DNA of 64,000 nucleotides from Lewinellaceae bacterium SD302. Lineage in GTDB: Bacteria > Bacteroidota > Bacteroidia > Chitinophagales > Saprospiraceae. Location: contig PDLQ01000015.1 of assembly GCA_002591745.1 (NCBI GenBank), forward strand, positions 58,004 to 122,003. The letters are read 5' to 3'. How positions within the stretch are numbered: the first letter of the stretch is position 1; the number at the start of each line of letters is the position of its first letter. Shown piece after piece: positions 61,729-64,000 of this stretch. The position numbers were made by a program, and so were the translations under genes. The notes under the pieces are model-generated. The model saw only the letters and a program-made list of their open reading frames with translations, made no database searches and was not told where the DNA came from.

Positions 61729-61874
61729 GTCGGCAAGTTACAGTTTGATTGTCAGCCGGCTGACGGAGTCGCCATTGACTTTAGCGTTTAGCGACATCTG
61801 TCCCCCATTTGCCAAATTGGGGAATGGCTTTACTTTAAATTCCGGTCGAACTTAGAATTACATACTCATTAATT

Positions 61875-62999
61875 ATGCCGGCAAACCGTACCGATCTCAT
61901 CATCATGGGGGCGGGGCTTACGGGCCTGACCCTTGCTTATTTACTCCGTGACGCCGGACTCTGCGTCACCATTCTCGAAGCCCGTGACAGGGTGGGTGGC
62001 CGTATTTACACCATACGTAGTGAAGGAGAGGCCACCCGTGAAATGGGGGCTACCTGGTTGGGCAAAAAGCACCGCAATCTGGTCGGGTTACTGGAGGAAC
62101 TCGGCTTGGGTACCTTCGAACAACAACTGGGTCGCCACGCCATCTACGAGCCGATTTCCACCAGCCCTCATCAACTCGTTAGCTTGCCGCCCAATGACGC
62201 GCCCAGCTTTCGGATCACCGGGGGCAGTGACCGCTTGATCGAGGCGTTACGCCAGCGGATCGGAGGAGCCAAGCTACGACTGAACCACACTGTGACCTCC
62301 ATCTACCGGACCCCGATGGGGAAATTCCGGGTGGCTACGGAAGATGATATTTTTGAAAGCGACTTATTGGTGTCCACCCTGCCGCCACGGCTTTTCGCAG
62401 ATAAAATTGGCTGTGAACCGGCCCTCCCTAAATCATTGTGCAAATTGATGGAGCAGACCCACACCTGGATGGGGGAGTCGATTAAGGTCAGTTTTACCTT
62501 CGCAGCTCCCTTCTGGCGCCAAGCAGGCTTGAGTGGCACCATGTTCAGTAACGTTGGTCCGCTGACTGAACTCTACGATCATTCCGACGCCAACAACCAC
62601 TGCTTCGCCCTTAAGGGGTTCCTGAATGGTGCTTATTATCAGTTAAGTCGCAGGGAACGCTGCGAAATGGCCCTGCAGCAACTGGAAAAATACTACGGCG
62701 GCCAGGTAAGGAATTACCTGAGCTACGATGAAGTGGTTTGGCGAGCTGAACCCCATACCTTTAGCCCATACACCAAACACGTTTTGCCCCACCAGAATAA
62801 TGGTCACGCTGATTTTCGGGAGGGCTTGCACGAAGGACGCTTCTTCATCGCCGGCAGCGAAACGGCAGCCGAGCACCCCGGCTATATGGACGGGGCCGTG
62901 CAAAGCGCTTATTTTGTGGCAGAGCAACTGAGTAAATTATGGATTCCCTCTTCGGCCGCATCGATCACCTCGTTTACGTCGTCCCCGACCTTGAACTAG
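61875..62999 (+). CDS. FAD-dependent amine oxidase-family protein
   Basis: This 374-residue flavoprotein has an N-terminal Rossmann motif (IMGAGLTGLTLAYLLRDAG), LEARDRVGGRIYT, the region around TWLGKKHRNL and the C-terminal FAD contact FFIAGSETAAEHPGYMDGAVQSAYFVAEQL. Probable substrates are primary amines or related compounds. The final ~20 residues (WIPSSAASITSFTSSPTLN) are encoded by a 61 nt overlap with the next gene and look like read-through beyond the usual end at EQL. Confidence 0.9.
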   Translation: MPANRTDLIIMGAGLTGLTLAYLLRDAGLCVTILEARDRVGGRIYTIRSEGEATREMGATWLGKKHRNLVGLLEELGLGTFEQQLGRHAIYEPISTSPHQLVSLPPNDAPSFRITGGSDRLIEALRQRIGGAKLRLNHTVTSIYRTPMGKFRVATEDDIFESDLLVSTLPPRLFADKIGCEPALPKSLCKLMEQTHTWMGESIKVSFTFAAPFWRQAGLSGTMFSNVGPLTELYDHSDANNHCFALKGFLNGAYYQLSRRERCEMALQQLEKYYGGQVRNYLSYDEVVWRAEPHTFSPYTKHVLPHQNNGHADFREGLHEGRFFIAGSETAAEHPGYMDGAVQSAYFVAEQLSKLWIPSSAASITSFTSSPTLN

Positions 63000-63619
63000 C
63001 CTGCGCGGAGTTTGCGGAGAAGACTGGGGTAAAACCCGTTTTCGGCGGTCGTCACCTGACCCGGGGAACAATGAATGCTTTGGTTGGTCTGGGCCATAGA
63101 TGCTATCTGGAATTCCTGGCTATCGACCCTGATAATCACGAGATACCACCCCCGCGCTGGATGGGTGTAGACTTGGTCACTCAGCCGACGATGACGCGCT
63201 GGGCACTGGCTACGGATGATTTACCCGGCTCACTCTCTAGCTTAGCTGCCTACGACCCCGCCATGGGGAAAATCGAACCAGGGCAGCGAAAGACACCCGC
63301 CGGTCATCTCCTGCAATGGAGCCTGACGCCGCCCCGGCCAGCCCCAGCGGTGGAAATAATGCCGTTCCTGATTGATTGGTCTCAGAGTGATTTTCATCCC
63401 GCGGACGGACTAGAGTCGGGTTGTCGTATCGAGAGTTTCAAGCTCTATCATCCCCAACCGGAAAATGTATTGCCGACGCTGCGCGAACTGGGGCTAGAAG
63501 CTGATGTCTATCAAACCTGCCCGGCCACGCAAGAAAGCGGACGGGGTAGCAAAGTTGAAATAGAACTGACACTGCTGACTCCTCGGGGGACGTGGACTAC
63601 ACACAATGTGGATTCCTAG
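62939..63619 (+). CDS. Glyoxalase-like (VOC superfamily) protein
   Basis: This 226-residue protein has the Glyoxalase_3-type start RIDHLVYVVPDLELACAEFAEKTGVKP and FGGRHLTRGTMNALVGLGHRCYLEFLAID, followed by a second, weaker module. The enzymatic role is unknown. It overlaps the amine oxidase gene by 61 nt in another frame, which suggests coexpression. Confidence 0.85.
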   Translation: MDSLFGRIDHLVYVVPDLELACAEFAEKTGVKPVFGGRHLTRGTMNALVGLGHRCYLEFLAIDPDNHEIPPPRWMGVDLVTQPTMTRWALATDDLPGSLSSLAAYDPAMGKIEPGQRKTPAGHLLQWSLTPPRPAPAVEIMPFLIDWSQSDFHPADGLESGCRIESFKLYHPQPENVLPTLRELGLEADVYQTCPATQESGRGSKVEIELTLLTPRGTWTTHNVDS

Positions 63620-63727
63620 ATTTGTTCTACCATATGGAACACTTGGCGAGGATTCACACGGAAGATACGGAGGGAAGGGACGTTAGTTCGTGGCTATCGT
63701 CAGTCCCGTCGACGGGCGGGTTTCTTA

Positions 63728-63882
63728 GAGCTTGTTTGGGAATTGCTATGAACTGAAAAACAATGATTTATGGCTCTGACTATACCATAAAATTGTGAGC
63801 TTGGCGGGTCAAGCGATCTATTTTTGGTGACGCCAGGTTCATAAATGCTTGTTTTTCAGGAAATAGAAATCCAAACAAGCTC
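63728..63882. mobile_element. 155 bp IS5-like non-autonomous element (MITE), copy 2
   Basis: It has the same length, ends and TTA duplication (63725-63727 and 63883-63885) as the copy at 5975, in inverted orientation and about 96-97% identical. It lies close to a short transposase-like frame at the right edge. The interval 63620-63727 holds no gene. Confidence 0.85.
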
Positions 63883-63912
63883 TTAGCTTGACTTTAGCGG
63901 TGATTGATTGTT

Positions 63913-64000
63913 TCATGCCGCCGCTCTCCTCAGCAAATACTGCAAGTGCTGAACTTTGGCTTTTAAATAATCAACTTCGTGTTCTGAAGTCGATGTTGAA
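63913..64000 (-). pseudogene. Possible IS3-type OrfA C-terminal end, partial
   Basis: The 28 visible residues contain a zipper-like helix (EVDYLKAKVQHLQYLL), as found at the end of IS3-family OrfA. An ATGA overlap leads into a second frame (MKQSITAKVKL) that is interrupted by the mobile element. The gene is cut by the window edge and the call is tentative. Confidence 0.35.

Overview
The window reads as chromosomal DNA of a marine-type member of the Bacteroidota, most like the Saprospiria/Lewinella group. This is inferred from several proteins with C-terminal type IX secretion (T9SS) sorting domains, a SusC/SusD pair, a SprB-repeat protein, bacillithiol synthesis (bshA), TANNTTTG-type -7 promoter elements and the general absence of Shine-Dalgarno sequences. 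No species was identified by search. Layout. 1-4068: start of an E2 acyltransferase gene running off the left edge, three small proteins and a T9SS protein. 4115-8594: two paralogous GMC flavin oxidoreductases with a gluconate-2-dehydrogenase-subunit-3-like partner. 8648-22295: lytic transglycosylase, Crp-type regulator, SmpB, a T9SS protein, a DPP-IV peptidase, two amidohydrolase-like proteins and BshA. 22513-25010: an XRE-type regulator and a MerR/B12-domain-like regulator. 25379-32013: a large T9SS adhesin, RicT, HolB and an SRAP protein. 32185-41450: CotH, PBP4, a SPOR-like protein, two rhodaneses, MnmE, a small two-gene module with a possible PemK/MazF-like product, a glucosaminidase, an OmpH/Skp chaperone and tRNA-Gln. 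41742-56281 is an alginate/uronate utilisation locus: GntR regulator, SusC, SusD (frameshifted), PL6 alginate lyase, KdgF cupin, hexuronate MFS transporter, SDR reductase, KDG kinase, KDPG aldolase and an NRAMP-like permease. Together these would bind and import alginate oligomers, cleave them to unsaturated uronate, and convert that through DEH, KDG and KDPG to pyruvate and glyceraldehyde-3-phosphate. Three tandem palindromes overlap the gntR promoter and are probably its own operators. 56441-60327 is a two-gene unit in which a membrane protein with an EAD11-like N-terminal adaptor domain precedes a large kinesin-light-chain-type TPR protein. 60571-63619 holds an MFS transporter, an amine oxidase and a glyoxalase-like protein. 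The right end carries a non-autonomous IS5-like element and a possible transposase remnant. The most unusual feature is a dispersed family of a 16-17 bp repeat with core TGCTACTTTG/CAAAGTAGCA. It occurs 21 times in 64 kb (19 full 10-mers and two 9/10 matches), often as inverted pairs enclosing 8 to about 285 bp, mostly between genes but also inside five reading frames. It fits a REP/BIME or miniature-element family, or pairs that could act as invertible switches, two of which lie in the alginate locus. Two further repeat families are present: a 155 bp element with TTA target duplications (two copies about 96-97% identical plus two end fragments), and modular GGACG-type palindromes between convergent genes.
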